Both the position numbers and the translations under genes were made by a program. From NCBI RefSeq assembly GCF_900167135.1, contig NZ_FUWZ01000008.1, positions 148,626 to 212,625 of the forward strand: a DNA stretch of 64,000 bases. The letters are read 5' to 3'. Position 1 is the first letter of the stretch. Every line of letters starts with the position of its first letter. This DNA comes from Chitinophaga eiseniae (GTDB taxonomy: Bacteria; Bacteroidota; Bacteroidia; Chitinophagales; Chitinophagaceae). Under the pieces are notes generated by a model. It made no database searches, was not told the origin of the DNA, and saw only the letters and a list, made by a program, of their open reading frames with translations. Shown piece after piece: positions 1-8,317 of this stretch.

Positions 1-9
1 CAAAAAAAC

Positions 10-816
10 ATGTCAGCTTCTCTTCCGGTCCAGCTTGCAGCAGGCACTTACGTGGGCACCAAGGTGAAAGAGCGTATATTCGGCGCTGTTATCACCAGCG
101 AAACCTCGTTCGCGCCGCATATGGCGTCCGACTGGCACTTTCATGTAAACCCCCACTTTTCCCATATCCTGGAAGGCGGCAGCAAAGAAGCCCGGAAAGG
201 CGGAACAGACCGGCAGTATGCCGGCACTGGCCTCTACTACCATCCCGGCGTTGCACATCAGAACGCAGACTATCTCCCCGGCACCCGCATTTTTAATATA
301 GAACTGACCGGCGATTTCTTCCGGACCTTTGAACTGGCATGCCCTCCCCCGTCGCTGATGCTGGGAGACAAGGCGCAGCTCAACACCAACGGGCTGGTCC
401 GGATCATGAAAGAACATTATCTTAATGATACGGCCTCGGCGATCGCGATGGACCAGCTGTGCATTGACCTCATCGCGCCCCGTCAGCAGGACTTTCACTG
501 TTTCCCGGAGTGGACGGAGAAAATCAGGGATATCATGCACGACCACTGGGACACACCATTATCACTCCCCTTTCTTGCCACCGAGCTGGGACTGCATCCG
601 GTGACCATCTCGCGTTACTTCTCCCGTTATTTCGGCTGCTCCGCAGGAGAATATCTCCGTAAAATAAAAGTCGAGCGGGCTATCTCCCTGATAAAAAAAG
701 AGCAGACGTCGCTCACCGCCATCGCCTATGAATGCGGGTTTACCGACCAGGCCCATTTCATCAGGACCTTCCGGCGTATCACGGGTATGCTGCCCAACCA
801 ATACAGAAAGATCTGA
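10..816 (+). CDS. AraC-family transcriptional regulator
   Basis: Cytoplasmic DNA-binding regulator of 268 residues. The N-terminal part looks like a cupin-type sensor (HFHVNPHFSH near residue 43, HPGVAHQN near residue 80). Residues about 180-268 form the double helix-turn-helix of the AraC family, including GLHPVTISRYF and the conserved second helix region AYECGFTDQAHFIRTFRR. The length is normal for the family. The first ATG, nine bases into the window, fits a complete protein, although sequence to the left is not visible. Its target is unknown; the next gene (GNAT) is 65 bp downstream on the same strand but appears to have its own promoter. Confidence 0.9.
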   Translation: MSASLPVQLAAGTYVGTKVKERIFGAVITSETSFAPHMASDWHFHVNPHFSHILEGGSKEARKGGTDRQYAGTGLYYHPGVAHQNADYLPGTRIFNIELTGDFFRTFELACPPPSLMLGDKAQLNTNGLVRIMKEHYLNDTASAIAMDQLCIDLIAPRQQDFHCFPEWTEKIRDIMHDHWDTPLSLPFLATELGLHPVTISRYFSRYFGCSAGEYLRKIKVERAISLIKKEQTSLTAIAYECGFTDQAHFIRTFRRITGMLPNQYRKI

Positions 817-868
817 CCTCCGCCAGCAGAAGGTTAATCCCGTACAATTTTAGCTGCCAGCGGCTGAC

Positions 869-876
869 TAGCTTTG
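869..876 (+). promoter_or_regulatory. Bacteroidota-type -7 promoter element (TAGCTTTG)
   Basis: The octamer matches TAnnTTTG exactly and ends 4 nt before the ATG at 881. No clear TTTG -33 box is visible. If used, transcription would start at or next to the start codon, giving a leaderless or nearly leaderless mRNA. Confidence 0.45.
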
Positions 877-880
877 TGGC

Positions 881-1369
881 ATGATGACCATCACTACCAT
901 AAGACCACTGCAGGAAAGCGATAACCAACAACTAGGCGCTATCATACAACAGGTGCTGGAGGAATTCAAGGCCAACAAGCCAGGCACGGCCTACTTTGAT
1001 AAAAATCTCTTTGAACTGTACAGTGCCTTCACCATCCCCAACGCCGCCTATTGGATTGCGGAAGCGGCCGGCCGCTTAGTGGGAGGCGCCGGCATATTCC
1101 CGGTACCCGGCCTGCCGCCGGCACACTGCGAACTGGTGAAGCTCTATCTGTTGCCCGAAGCACGGGGGCTGGGGCTGGGCAGACAACTGATAGCACACTG
1201 CCTGCAATCAGCCAGCGCACTGGGCTACAGTCATGTATACCTGGAAACCATGCCGGAACTGAAACAGGCCATACCGCTATACGAGAAAATGGGATTTAGT
1301 TACTTACCTGCACCATTAGGAGCTGCCGTCCATTTCGGCTGCAGTATCTGGATGATCAAAGCCATATAA
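881..1369 (+). CDS. GNAT-family N-acetyltransferase
   Basis: Predicted acyl-CoA-dependent N-acetyltransferase of 162 residues. The acetyl-CoA pyrophosphate-binding signature RGLGLG lies near residue 95, preceded by the core strand ELVKLYLLPEA and followed by YLETMPELKQAIPLYEKMGF, typical of the C-terminal half of the fold. The substrate cannot be read from sequence; small-molecule and protein acetyltransferases look alike here. Two ATGs (881 and 884) are possible starts. The stop is 5 bp before the DUF885 gene, so the two are probably cotranscribed. Confidence 0.85.
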   Translation: MMTITTIRPLQESDNQQLGAIIQQVLEEFKANKPGTAYFDKNLFELYSAFTIPNAAYWIAEAAGRLVGGAGIFPVPGLPPAHCELVKLYLLPEARGLGLGRQLIAHCLQSASALGYSHVYLETMPELKQAIPLYEKMGFSYLPAPLGAAVHFGCSIWMIKAI

Positions 1370-1374
1370 CGACG

Positions 1375-3147
1375 ATGAAAAGAGTAATCACCTGCCTGCT
1401 GATGCTGGCCGCTACCGCTGCTGACGCGCAGCAAAATAACCCGCAGCTGCACCGGCTGTTTGATAATTATTACAACGAGCGGATGCAACTGTTTCCGACA
1501 GACGCCACCGCCGCCGGCTTTCACCAATACGACGACCGGCTGGCCATTGAAGGCTCCGCGCCTCATATCGCCGCCACGAAAACATTCTACCGGAAATATC
1601 TCGGGGAACTGAAAAAATTCGGTCCCGTTTCCCTGAACACCGGTGACCGGCTTTCTCTTGAAACACTCATATATACGCTGCAGTCCGACCTGGAGGCCCA
1701 GTCGCTTCACCTCGAATATCTCCCGATGAACCAGTTTATTTCCACACCGCTGGTACTGGCTTCTTTTGGTTCGGGCGACGGCGACCAGCCGTTCCACACC
1801 GTGAAAGATTACGAGCGCTGGGCCAGGCGAATGACTGTTTTTACCGTGTGGACAGACACCTGCATCGCCAACTTAAACAAAGGCATACAGGCCGGTGTAG
1901 TGCTGCCCAAAGCGCTGGTAAAACTGATGATTCCACAGATGGAAGCACTGGCGGAAAAAGATACGGCGAAAAACATCTTTTACAAGCCATTGTCGAAATT
2001 CCCGGCCTCTTTTAGCGCGCCCGAGAAACAGCGCATCACACAGCTGTACCATACGGTGATTGCCACTCACATGCGCCCTGCCTACGCCAGGCTGGCCGCC
2101 TATCTGAAAGAGCAATATCTGCCCGCGGCACAGGACAAGGCGGGACTTTTTGCCCTGCCAGGCGGAGACCGTATCTACCGCTATTATGTCAACTACTTTA
2201 CCACCGCGCCCGACCTGACGCCCGGGCAGATCTACCAAACCGGGTTAACAGAAGTAGCGAGAATTCGCGCGGCGATGGAACAGATAAAAACACAAACAGG
2301 CTTTAAAGGCGATTTACCGGCGTTTTTCTCCTATCTGAAGACCAACCCCTCCCTTATGCCTTTTAAAAAGCCGGAAGAGGTACTGGAAGCTTACAGGGCC
2401 ATCTACCGGAAAGTGTTGCCTTATATTCCGCAGCTATTTGGCCACCAGCCCCAAACACCCATGGAAGTGCGCCGCGTGGAAGCCTACCGGGAAGCTGCCA
2501 GCGCAGGCCCTTTTTATATCAAAGGAGATATCGCAGGGAAAAGGGCGGCGATCCTCTACGTACCCGTACCGGATGCTACCAAAGTAAATGTCACCTTTTA
2601 TGGCATGGAAGCCACCTTTCTTCATGAAGGCATACCAGGGCATCATTTCCAGATCGCTTTGCAGCAGGAAAACAAAGCGATACCCGCTTTCCGGCGGCAG
2701 CCCTCCTTCAGCGCCTACTTTGAAGGCTGGGCATTGTACGTGGAATCACTGGGCGAACAACTGGGATGCTATCAGGAACCCTACCAGAAAATGGGCGCAC
2801 TGAACAACGAAATCCACCGTGCCATCCGCCTGGTACTGGACGTAGCCATCCACACCGGTAAAATGACCCGCGAGGAAGCCATCGACTACATGATGGCCAA
2901 TGAAGCTGTCAGTAAGACTATCGCTACTGCAGAAGTGGAACGTTATATGGCTATGCCCGGGCAGGCACTGTCTTACAAAACGGGCGAGATACGCTTAAAA
3001 GCACTGCGGGACAAACTGGCGGCACAGCTGGGCGATCGCTTCAGCCTGCGCGACTTCCACGACGCCCTGCTGGCATACGGCGACATGCCACTGCAAGTGC
3101 TGGAAAAATATATGAATGACTGGGCAGCCCACTACGGGCAACGCTAA
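1375..3147 (+). CDS. DUF885-family secreted hydrolase
   Basis: Exported protein of 590 residues with a signal peptide ending near ADA-QQ (residue 19). It belongs to the DUF885 family, whose members resemble zinc metallopeptidases: HEGIPGHHFQ near residue 417 is the family's HExxxGH-type metal site, followed by SAYFEGWALYVE near residue 447. The length is usual for the family. It probably acts in the periplasm or as a lipoprotein-like secreted enzyme; the substrate is unknown. It is convergent with the glycoside hydrolase gene, only 2 bp apart. Confidence 0.85.
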   Translation: MKRVITCLLMLAATAADAQQNNPQLHRLFDNYYNERMQLFPTDATAAGFHQYDDRLAIEGSAPHIAATKTFYRKYLGELKKFGPVSLNTGDRLSLETLIYTLQSDLEAQSLHLEYLPMNQFISTPLVLASFGSGDGDQPFHTVKDYERWARRMTVFTVWTDTCIANLNKGIQAGVVLPKALVKLMIPQMEALAEKDTAKNIFYKPLSKFPASFSAPEKQRITQLYHTVIATHMRPAYARLAAYLKEQYLPAAQDKAGLFALPGGDRIYRYYVNYFTTAPDLTPGQIYQTGLTEVARIRAAMEQIKTQTGFKGDLPAFFSYLKTNPSLMPFKKPEEVLEAYRAIYRKVLPYIPQLFGHQPQTPMEVRRVEAYREAASAGPFYIKGDIAGKRAAILYVPVPDATKVNVTFYGMEATFLHEGIPGHHFQIALQQENKAIPAFRRQPSFSAYFEGWALYVESLGEQLGCYQEPYQKMGALNNEIHRAIRLVLDVAIHTGKMTREEAIDYMMANEAVSKTIATAEVERYMAMPGQALSYKTGEIRLKALRDKLAAQLGDRFSLRDFHDALLAYGDMPLQVLEKYMNDWAAHYGQR

Positions 3148-3149
3148 AA

Positions 3150-5084
3150 TCAGTATATCAGTGTCATCTTTTTCTCCAGGAACCCGTCGCCATAAGCGAC
3201 ATCAATACGGTCCCCTTTTTTGATGACTACCTTTTCATGGTCCAGCAACAAGGACGACGGAGTCGTTTTCAGGATGCCTGTAAAAACCGTATCGTGTTCC
3301 TTCAGCAGGATTTCTCCTCTCCGCTCACCGTTGACAAACACGGTGAGCGGTAGTGTTCCGGTCACCGGCGCCTGCCACAAAACCTCCAGTCCTGCTTTAG
3401 AACGGGTAATGGACACCGGGTGATTGTCATACCAGTTCAGCACCGCCAGGCTCATATTCCACGCGGTATTGTGGGCAATCCATCCTTCCAGGTGGCGGTC
3501 TTTGCCCTGCGGGTTAAAAGGATACATTTCCGATCCGGGCAAACAGCTCAGTGATCCGCGACACAGCTCCAGCCGCGCGGTGACGTCATCAAAATAACCT
3601 TTGGGATAACCTTTGGAAATGCCCCGGAAGCCTTTTTCAGGATGATGCGCTGCATGCACGTTCAGCGGATTACGACCGTACAGGTTATCAAAATGCGCAT
3701 ACGCGACCTGCTCCAGCCGTTGTTTTTTCGCGGCATCTTTTACGGTAGATGCCGCCAGCAGCGCGGAAGCCGGAAAACCGGCCACATTGCCCACCTCATT
3801 GTATACGGGCACCGTCCAGCTGGTGTCTTTATCATCGTATTTGCGGAAATCCCACGCATTGTCAGACCGGCGGACCACTACGTCTGCCCACTGCGCGATC
3901 TTCTGTTGCAACCCTGCAGGCGCCTGGTCTTTGTAACGCAACAGGTAAACCGCCATGCCGGACATCAGCATATGCTCACTCATACGTTGTCCCTTCGTGA
4001 CGATCGGATCTTCCATGTTCAGTGAAGCGATCATCCACGCAACCTGCCTGTGAGCCGCCTGCAGGTACGCGGCGGTATCGGGCAGGCGCTCCCTCCTGGC
4101 CACTTCATACATCAGCAGGTTAGGCAGCACCGAGAACCCCGGCGCATGACGCCCCTTGGATGTGCCTACTTCCCGCCGGATATCCAGCAAACCCACCCTC
4201 GCCCAGTGATCACGGGTGAACTGTAACGCCTGCTGATAGAACTTCCGGGAAAACCACTGATCGATATAGGGGTATGCATACAGGAAAAAAGCAAACTGCG
4301 CCAATGTTTGCGGATGCAGCTGTCGTGGCAGTGAATCTCCGCTGGGGTCCTGCGTTTCAGGGTTCATGAGATAGTACCCGATGCCCCAGTGCACATTCAT
4401 CAGCAGGTCCGGGATATCGTTACGCAAGGGTTTATCTACTTCAGTAAAATACTTCCGGGCAGAACTCAACACGGTTGAATCCAACAGCCCCGGCACCAAC
4501 CTGAAACCAGGGGCCATCACCATCGCCTTCAGGCTGTCGTAGGAAATGGTAGCGGGCATCGCGTTGTATGCCGCCGGATTGGAAAGATACATCCATATCA
4601 TAGACGGCACCTCGTACGAATAATAGGTACCGTCTCTCCAGGGACAACCTCCATAGGCGGAATGATGCACGCCTGTCACACTCCGGCTGTCGTTCATGAA
4701 CCATACGGAAGGCGCCAGCCCTTCTTTCTCTATCAGGAAAGGCGCGATGCGGAAAGGATAAGAACGGCCTTCCCGCAAATGCCCTCCTTTCACATGGACC
4801 ACGTAAGATGCCTGCGGGCCTGCCGGTCTGAAACCGGTGAAATCACCCGTCCCCTGCCGGGTCTTGCCCTTATACAGCGGTTTGTTATCGCCGGCCCTGG
4901 TGATGTAAAAATCGACGCCGCCCTGCAGCGCAGTAGGCACTGTAAAACGTTTGGGCGCCCCGGTGTTGTAACCAGTCTGGTTAACACACACCCGATGCGC
5001 AGCGCTGTCCTGCGCATCAGCCGGTAGCACAGCGGATAGTAACGTGGAAACAGCCAGCACTGCTGACCGGAGTTTTTGTATCAT
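3150..5084 (-). CDS. GH9-like glycoside hydrolase with N-terminal cellulase Ig-like domain
   Basis: Secreted enzyme of 644 residues, signal peptide ending near ADA-QD. Residues about 30-125 match the Ig-like domain found at the N-terminus of GH9 cellulases (RVCVNQTGYNTGAPKRF, then DFTGFRPAGPQASYVV). The rest looks like an alpha/alpha-barrel hydrolase; the C-terminal YGRNPLNVHAAHH resembles the GH9 G-x-NP segment. I do not see the classical GH9 DAGD catalytic motif, so this may be a divergent subfamily with a different mechanism or specificity. It is the last gene of a leftward cluster after the FAD oxidoreductase (33 bp gap). Confidence 0.7.
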   Translation of the reverse strand: MIQKLRSAVLAVSTLLSAVLPADAQDSAAHRVCVNQTGYNTGAPKRFTVPTALQGGVDFYITRAGDNKPLYKGKTRQGTGDFTGFRPAGPQASYVVHVKGGHLREGRSYPFRIAPFLIEKEGLAPSVWFMNDSRSVTGVHHSAYGGCPWRDGTYYSYEVPSMIWMYLSNPAAYNAMPATISYDSLKAMVMAPGFRLVPGLLDSTVLSSARKYFTEVDKPLRNDIPDLLMNVHWGIGYYLMNPETQDPSGDSLPRQLHPQTLAQFAFFLYAYPYIDQWFSRKFYQQALQFTRDHWARVGLLDIRREVGTSKGRHAPGFSVLPNLLMYEVARRERLPDTAAYLQAAHRQVAWMIASLNMEDPIVTKGQRMSEHMLMSGMAVYLLRYKDQAPAGLQQKIAQWADVVVRRSDNAWDFRKYDDKDTSWTVPVYNEVGNVAGFPASALLAASTVKDAAKKQRLEQVAYAHFDNLYGRNPLNVHAAHHPEKGFRGISKGYPKGYFDDVTARLELCRGSLSCLPGSEMYPFNPQGKDRHLEGWIAHNTAWNMSLAVLNWYDNHPVSITRSKAGLEVLWQAPVTGTLPLTVFVNGERRGEILLKEHDTVFTGILKTTPSSLLLDHEKVVIKKGDRIDVAYGDGFLEKKMTLIY

Positions 5085-5117
5085 ATTGACGGATTAAAAA
5101 ACATTTTTTCACAGCGC

Positions 5118-6806
5118 TCAGGTAACAATGATCTGGCTGTCTGCCAACAGCCGCGCGCTCAGCAACGCATAAGGCACGTCCTGTACAGCGGTATTCCTTT
5201 CTATGGCAAGGCTCGCCGCCGTGGCGGCGGACTGCCCCAGCACCATAAAAACGGGCTCCATCCTGACAGACCCATAGGCCGCATGGGTGACGGACACACA
5301 GACAGGCACCAGCAGGTTCCTGCATTCGCCCCGCTTCGGAACGATGGCACGGTAGCTGATGCCAAAAGGTGCGGGGATATGAACGAACATGCCGCCCTCA
5401 CTGGTGACGTAACCATTGGGCCCCACAAAAAGTTTTATCGCATGAGAATCCATATGGTAGGAACCCAGCGCCACAGGATCAGGCGCCACCTCCCTTCCCA
5501 GCGCGGTATGCTCTGTGATCACCACATCACCCACCATCCGCCGCGCTTCGCGGATATACAGCTGAAACGGCCAGTGACCGTTATCGGTAAATTCATCTTT
5601 CGCCAGTCCCCACGGCGCATAACGGTGACGCACCTCCGCAGGGATACGCGGATGATGCTGCAACGTCCAGATAAAACCCCGCTGCCACTGCTCATGCATG
5701 ACAGCGATCCGGGCGCGGACAGCATAGTCTGCCTCGGGGTAGTCCCAGTTCATGCCCACAAAATCCGTAGAGATATAACCGTTATTATTGGTATCCGTCT
5801 TCCTGTTGGGCAACGGGTCCGGCTTGAGAAAGCTACCGCCCAGCGCGTTCCTGAAAAAGTCGCTGTTCATACCGCCTGCTGCGATAAAGCGGAACAGCAG
5901 TTCATATTGTTCGTCCTGGTAACCGGCAGGCTTTTCAAAAGGCACGCGGTTTTCTGGCAGGTTGGTGAGGCATAGCCGGTAGTTGTATGCCTGCACACCT
6001 TTATCGCCTTCGCCCGGTTTACCACCCCAACCGGGATACACGCGGGGGAGCAGGCCGCTCCGGGGATCACCTTTTACCCGGTAAGGATCGACGCCATCGG
6101 GGAAACGGCCCGCCGCCGGCAAAGGCCGGATACCATTATTGACTTCATGATACCGGCTGTTGGGCTCGCGGCCCACCACATAGGAGACTTTTGCAGCAGC
6201 CATCAGGTCGCCTTCATAGGTAGCGTCGATAAACATTTTGGCCCGAAACACACGCCCCGACTCCATCGTCATGGCGGTGACCTGTCCGTTTTTCAGGTCC
6301 ACCCCTGTCCGGCGGTCCAGCCTTTCGTTCTTTACTACCGTCACCCGGGCTTCGGCAACCATCTGATCGAACAACTGTTCAGCTACAGACGGCTCCAGGA
6401 TCCACATGGTCTGATCATCAGGCGCCAGCGGTGCATGTTGCTCCGCCATGGTATGCCTTTTCTCCCATTTCCAGGCAGCGTCATCCTGGTAGTGTTTCCA
6501 CACACGGTGAAAATACTCGCGTGCCAATCCGCCGATAGTCTTCGGATCACCCACGTCCACCCAGCCCAGGCCGCCGCTGGTAAGGCCTCCCAGGTGTTTG
6601 CCCGGCTCTATCAACGCTACGGTCCTACCCATGCGGGCCGCCTGCACCGCCGCCATCACACCGCCACTCGTTCCGCCGTAAACAACAATATCATATTCCG
6701 CACATTCTTCAAGAAAATGCTGTGAAAAGGACTTCCATGGAATGGCTGCGCCCAGCGCCAGCATTCCGGTCGTTCGTATAAAATGACGTCTGTTTAACGG
6801 GTCCAT
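5118..6806 (-). CDS. Tat-exported FAD-dependent oxidoreductase
   Basis: 562 residues. The N-terminus NRRHFIRTTGMLALGAA is a twin-arginine signal, implying folding with cofactor before export. The Rossmann FAD motif is YGGTSGGVMAAVQAARMG (about residues 41-58), followed by the family pattern HLGGLTSGGLGWVD. This is the FAD_oxidored family common in Bacteroidota glycan loci, where it is often loosely named xanthan lyase. The reaction is unknown; oxidation of a sugar or uronate is an inference from context. It is followed by the GH9-like gene, and a double LacI-type operator lies about 100 bp upstream. Confidence 0.8.
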   Translation of the reverse strand: MDPLNRRHFIRTTGMLALGAAIPWKSFSQHFLEECAEYDIVVYGGTSGGVMAAVQAARMGRTVALIEPGKHLGGLTSGGLGWVDVGDPKTIGGLAREYFHRVWKHYQDDAAWKWEKRHTMAEQHAPLAPDDQTMWILEPSVAEQLFDQMVAEARVTVVKNERLDRRTGVDLKNGQVTAMTMESGRVFRAKMFIDATYEGDLMAAAKVSYVVGREPNSRYHEVNNGIRPLPAAGRFPDGVDPYRVKGDPRSGLLPRVYPGWGGKPGEGDKGVQAYNYRLCLTNLPENRVPFEKPAGYQDEQYELLFRFIAAGGMNSDFFRNALGGSFLKPDPLPNRKTDTNNNGYISTDFVGMNWDYPEADYAVRARIAVMHEQWQRGFIWTLQHHPRIPAEVRHRYAPWGLAKDEFTDNGHWPFQLYIREARRMVGDVVITEHTALGREVAPDPVALGSYHMDSHAIKLFVGPNGYVTSEGGMFVHIPAPFGISYRAIVPKRGECRNLLVPVCVSVTHAAYGSVRMEPVFMVLGQSAATAASLAIERNTAVQDVPYALLSARLLADSQIIVT

Positions 6807-6896
6807 CTGTTAGTCAAAAGAAGAAACAAGCACACTATCGGTTCTAATTTTGACAAAGAATTTGATGGAACAAAATATTCCGGGAGATATTTTTCA

Positions 6897-6930
6897 TGGG
6901 AACGCTCCCATTGTGCTGGGAGTGTTCCCA
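6897..6930. promoter_or_regulatory. Paired LacI-type operators
   Basis: Two 14-bp near-palindromes, TGGGAACGCTCCCA (6897-6910) and TGGGAGTGTTCCCA (6917-6930), are separated by 6 bp, so their centres are 20 bp apart. Each is also nearly the reverse complement of the other (one mismatch). The GGGAACG-TCCC form is typical of LacI/GalR-family sites. They lie upstream of the leftward FAD oxidoreductase gene. No LacI gene is present in the window. Confidence 0.55.
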
Positions 6931-6955
6931 AAATGCTCCGGCTTAAAACCCGTTT

Positions 6956-7228
6956 TCCGCCAGGGAAAATAAGTATAGCCGTACCCGTAGCATGCTGTTT
7001 CCGGGGAAAATAAGGGAGAAGCGTTGGCTGGGAAACCCCGGTCACGCGTCCGTCGGCATCGGTTTGTTCTGTGAAGCCTGCCGGCGCAGCGCGGGCGTCG
7101 GTCACCTGCTTTTCATACAGCGGGATCGCCATCTGTTGTGCTATGACCTGCTGCCAGCCAACGATGGTCATACATAGCGCGATAAAACTTCCGGATTTAA
7201 GGAACGGGATCATCATACTTCTGGTCAA
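6956..7228 (-). pseudogene. Truncated alpha/beta-hydrolase (esterase) gene
   Basis: The reading frame begins with a signal peptide (ending near IAQQ) and the typical start of secreted BD-FAE/acetylxylan-esterase-like hydrolases: IPLYEKQVTDARAAPAGF, a VSQPTLLPYFPRK strand, then GTAILIFPGG, where the oxyanion-hole motif GGGY would be completed. Homology stops at that point. The frame continues to 6794 with unrelated residues through the promoter region of the FAD gene. About 200 residues, including the GxSxG nucleophile and the catalytic Asp/His, are missing, so it cannot be an active enzyme. Confidence 0.7.
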
Positions 7229-7283
7229 TAAATAGCCGAAGGTACACGCGCCGGCACACTGGCCTTATACTGAAATGCTCAAA

Positions 7284-8195
7284 TTATCCGTCCGCCCGGA
7301 AACGGGTGGGTTGTACACCGTAGGCGGATTTAAACGCCCTGCTGAATGCGGCCGGATTTTCAAATCCGCAGGTCCAGGCAATTTCCTGCACCGGCTCTTC
7401 TGTACGCTGCAGCAGGTCGGCCGCCTGTTGCAGCCGGATACCGGTCAGATAACGGTAGGGGGTGGTATGAAAAACAGTTTTGAAGTGCCGTACCAGTTGC
7501 GGCACCGACAGCCCTGCAGCGGCGCCGACTTTCCTTAAGTCAATATCGTCGCCATGCGCGGTATGCAGCACATCCTTTGCAATGCATAACCGTTTATATA
7601 TCTCTTTCCGGGTACCGGCTTTCAACGCTTTTACCAGGCCGGTGCGCTTCATGTCCGACCTGTGTGCGTCCACCAGGTTACCCAGCAGAAAGACAAGATA
7701 CTCGTCCGTCATGGCCTCGTTATACCCTTCGGTTTCCAGCAGGTGGACCAACCCGGATAGTTGCCGGTCCATGTCCGGCGTTACCGGGCGAAGGGTCTGA
7801 AAAAACTCCGGCATGGTACCGGCTTCCATAGCCGGATTGTCCAGCAAATAATCCTCATCATGGAGGGCGTCGGACAACACTGCCGAAGCAAACTCGTTTT
7901 TAAAGAACACTGATAAAGTCCGCGCCTTTTCCTGACTGCTGATACGGCAGGAGTAGCGCTGCTCATTATTCAGCAACAGGAACTGCCCGCGCCGGACGGG
8001 CAGTTGCCGCCCATCAACGCCATAGGTCTCCTCCCCCCTCAGCACTGTCTTAATGGAAAGACAGCCTACGTGATCATCACAATAGCTGTTGCCGCTCTCT
8101 GCATGAAAAATAATGTTGTGCTTTTTGAACTGATTAAAATGCTGCGCTTCATCGAAGCCGGGTTGGGTATGATCTGGCAAACGGGTAAAATACAT
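7284..8195 (-). CDS. AraC-family transcriptional regulator
   Basis: 303 residues from the ATG at 8195 (an in-frame TTG at 8207 is less likely). The N-terminal half is a cupin-like sensor with LPVRRGQFLLLNNEQRYSC; the C-terminal 100 residues carry the two helix-turn-helix motifs (KVGAAAGLSVPQLVRHFKTVF and IAWTCGFENPAAFSRAFKSA). It is divergent from the amidohydrolase gene across about 120 bp, so that gene, or the glycan cluster to the left, is a plausible target. The ligand is unknown. Confidence 0.88.
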   Translation of the reverse strand: MYFTRLPDHTQPGFDEAQHFNQFKKHNIIFHAESGNSYCDDHVGCLSIKTVLRGEETYGVDGRQLPVRRGQFLLLNNEQRYSCRISSQEKARTLSVFFKNEFASAVLSDALHDEDYLLDNPAMEAGTMPEFFQTLRPVTPDMDRQLSGLVHLLETEGYNEAMTDEYLVFLLGNLVDAHRSDMKRTGLVKALKAGTRKEIYKRLCIAKDVLHTAHGDDIDLRKVGAAAGLSVPQLVRHFKTVFHTTPYRYLTGIRLQQAADLLQRTEEPVQEIAWTCGFENPAAFSRAFKSAYGVQPTRFRADG

Positions 8196-8260
8196 GGTAA
8201 TTGGCAAGCCGGGTTTGTGTCATACAAGGTACTACTTTAGTCCGACTTTTTCCTGTACCT

Positions 8261-8268
8261 TAAATTTG
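8261..8268 (+). promoter_or_regulatory. Bacteroidota-type -7 promoter element (TAAATTTG)
   Basis: Exact TAnnTTTG match 49 bp upstream of the amidohydrolase ATG at 8318, in the divergent intergenic region with the AraC gene. No good -33 box was found. Confidence 0.45.
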
Positions 8269-8317
8269 AGCATTTAAGCACAGTGTCACCGCACCGGCTG
8301 ATCGTATTTTACGCACT

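Noticed and set aside
5076..5975. 299-codon plus-strand open frame
   Set aside because: Antisense to the Tat-exported FAD oxidoreductase; composition (His/Arg-rich) is typical of a shadow frame.
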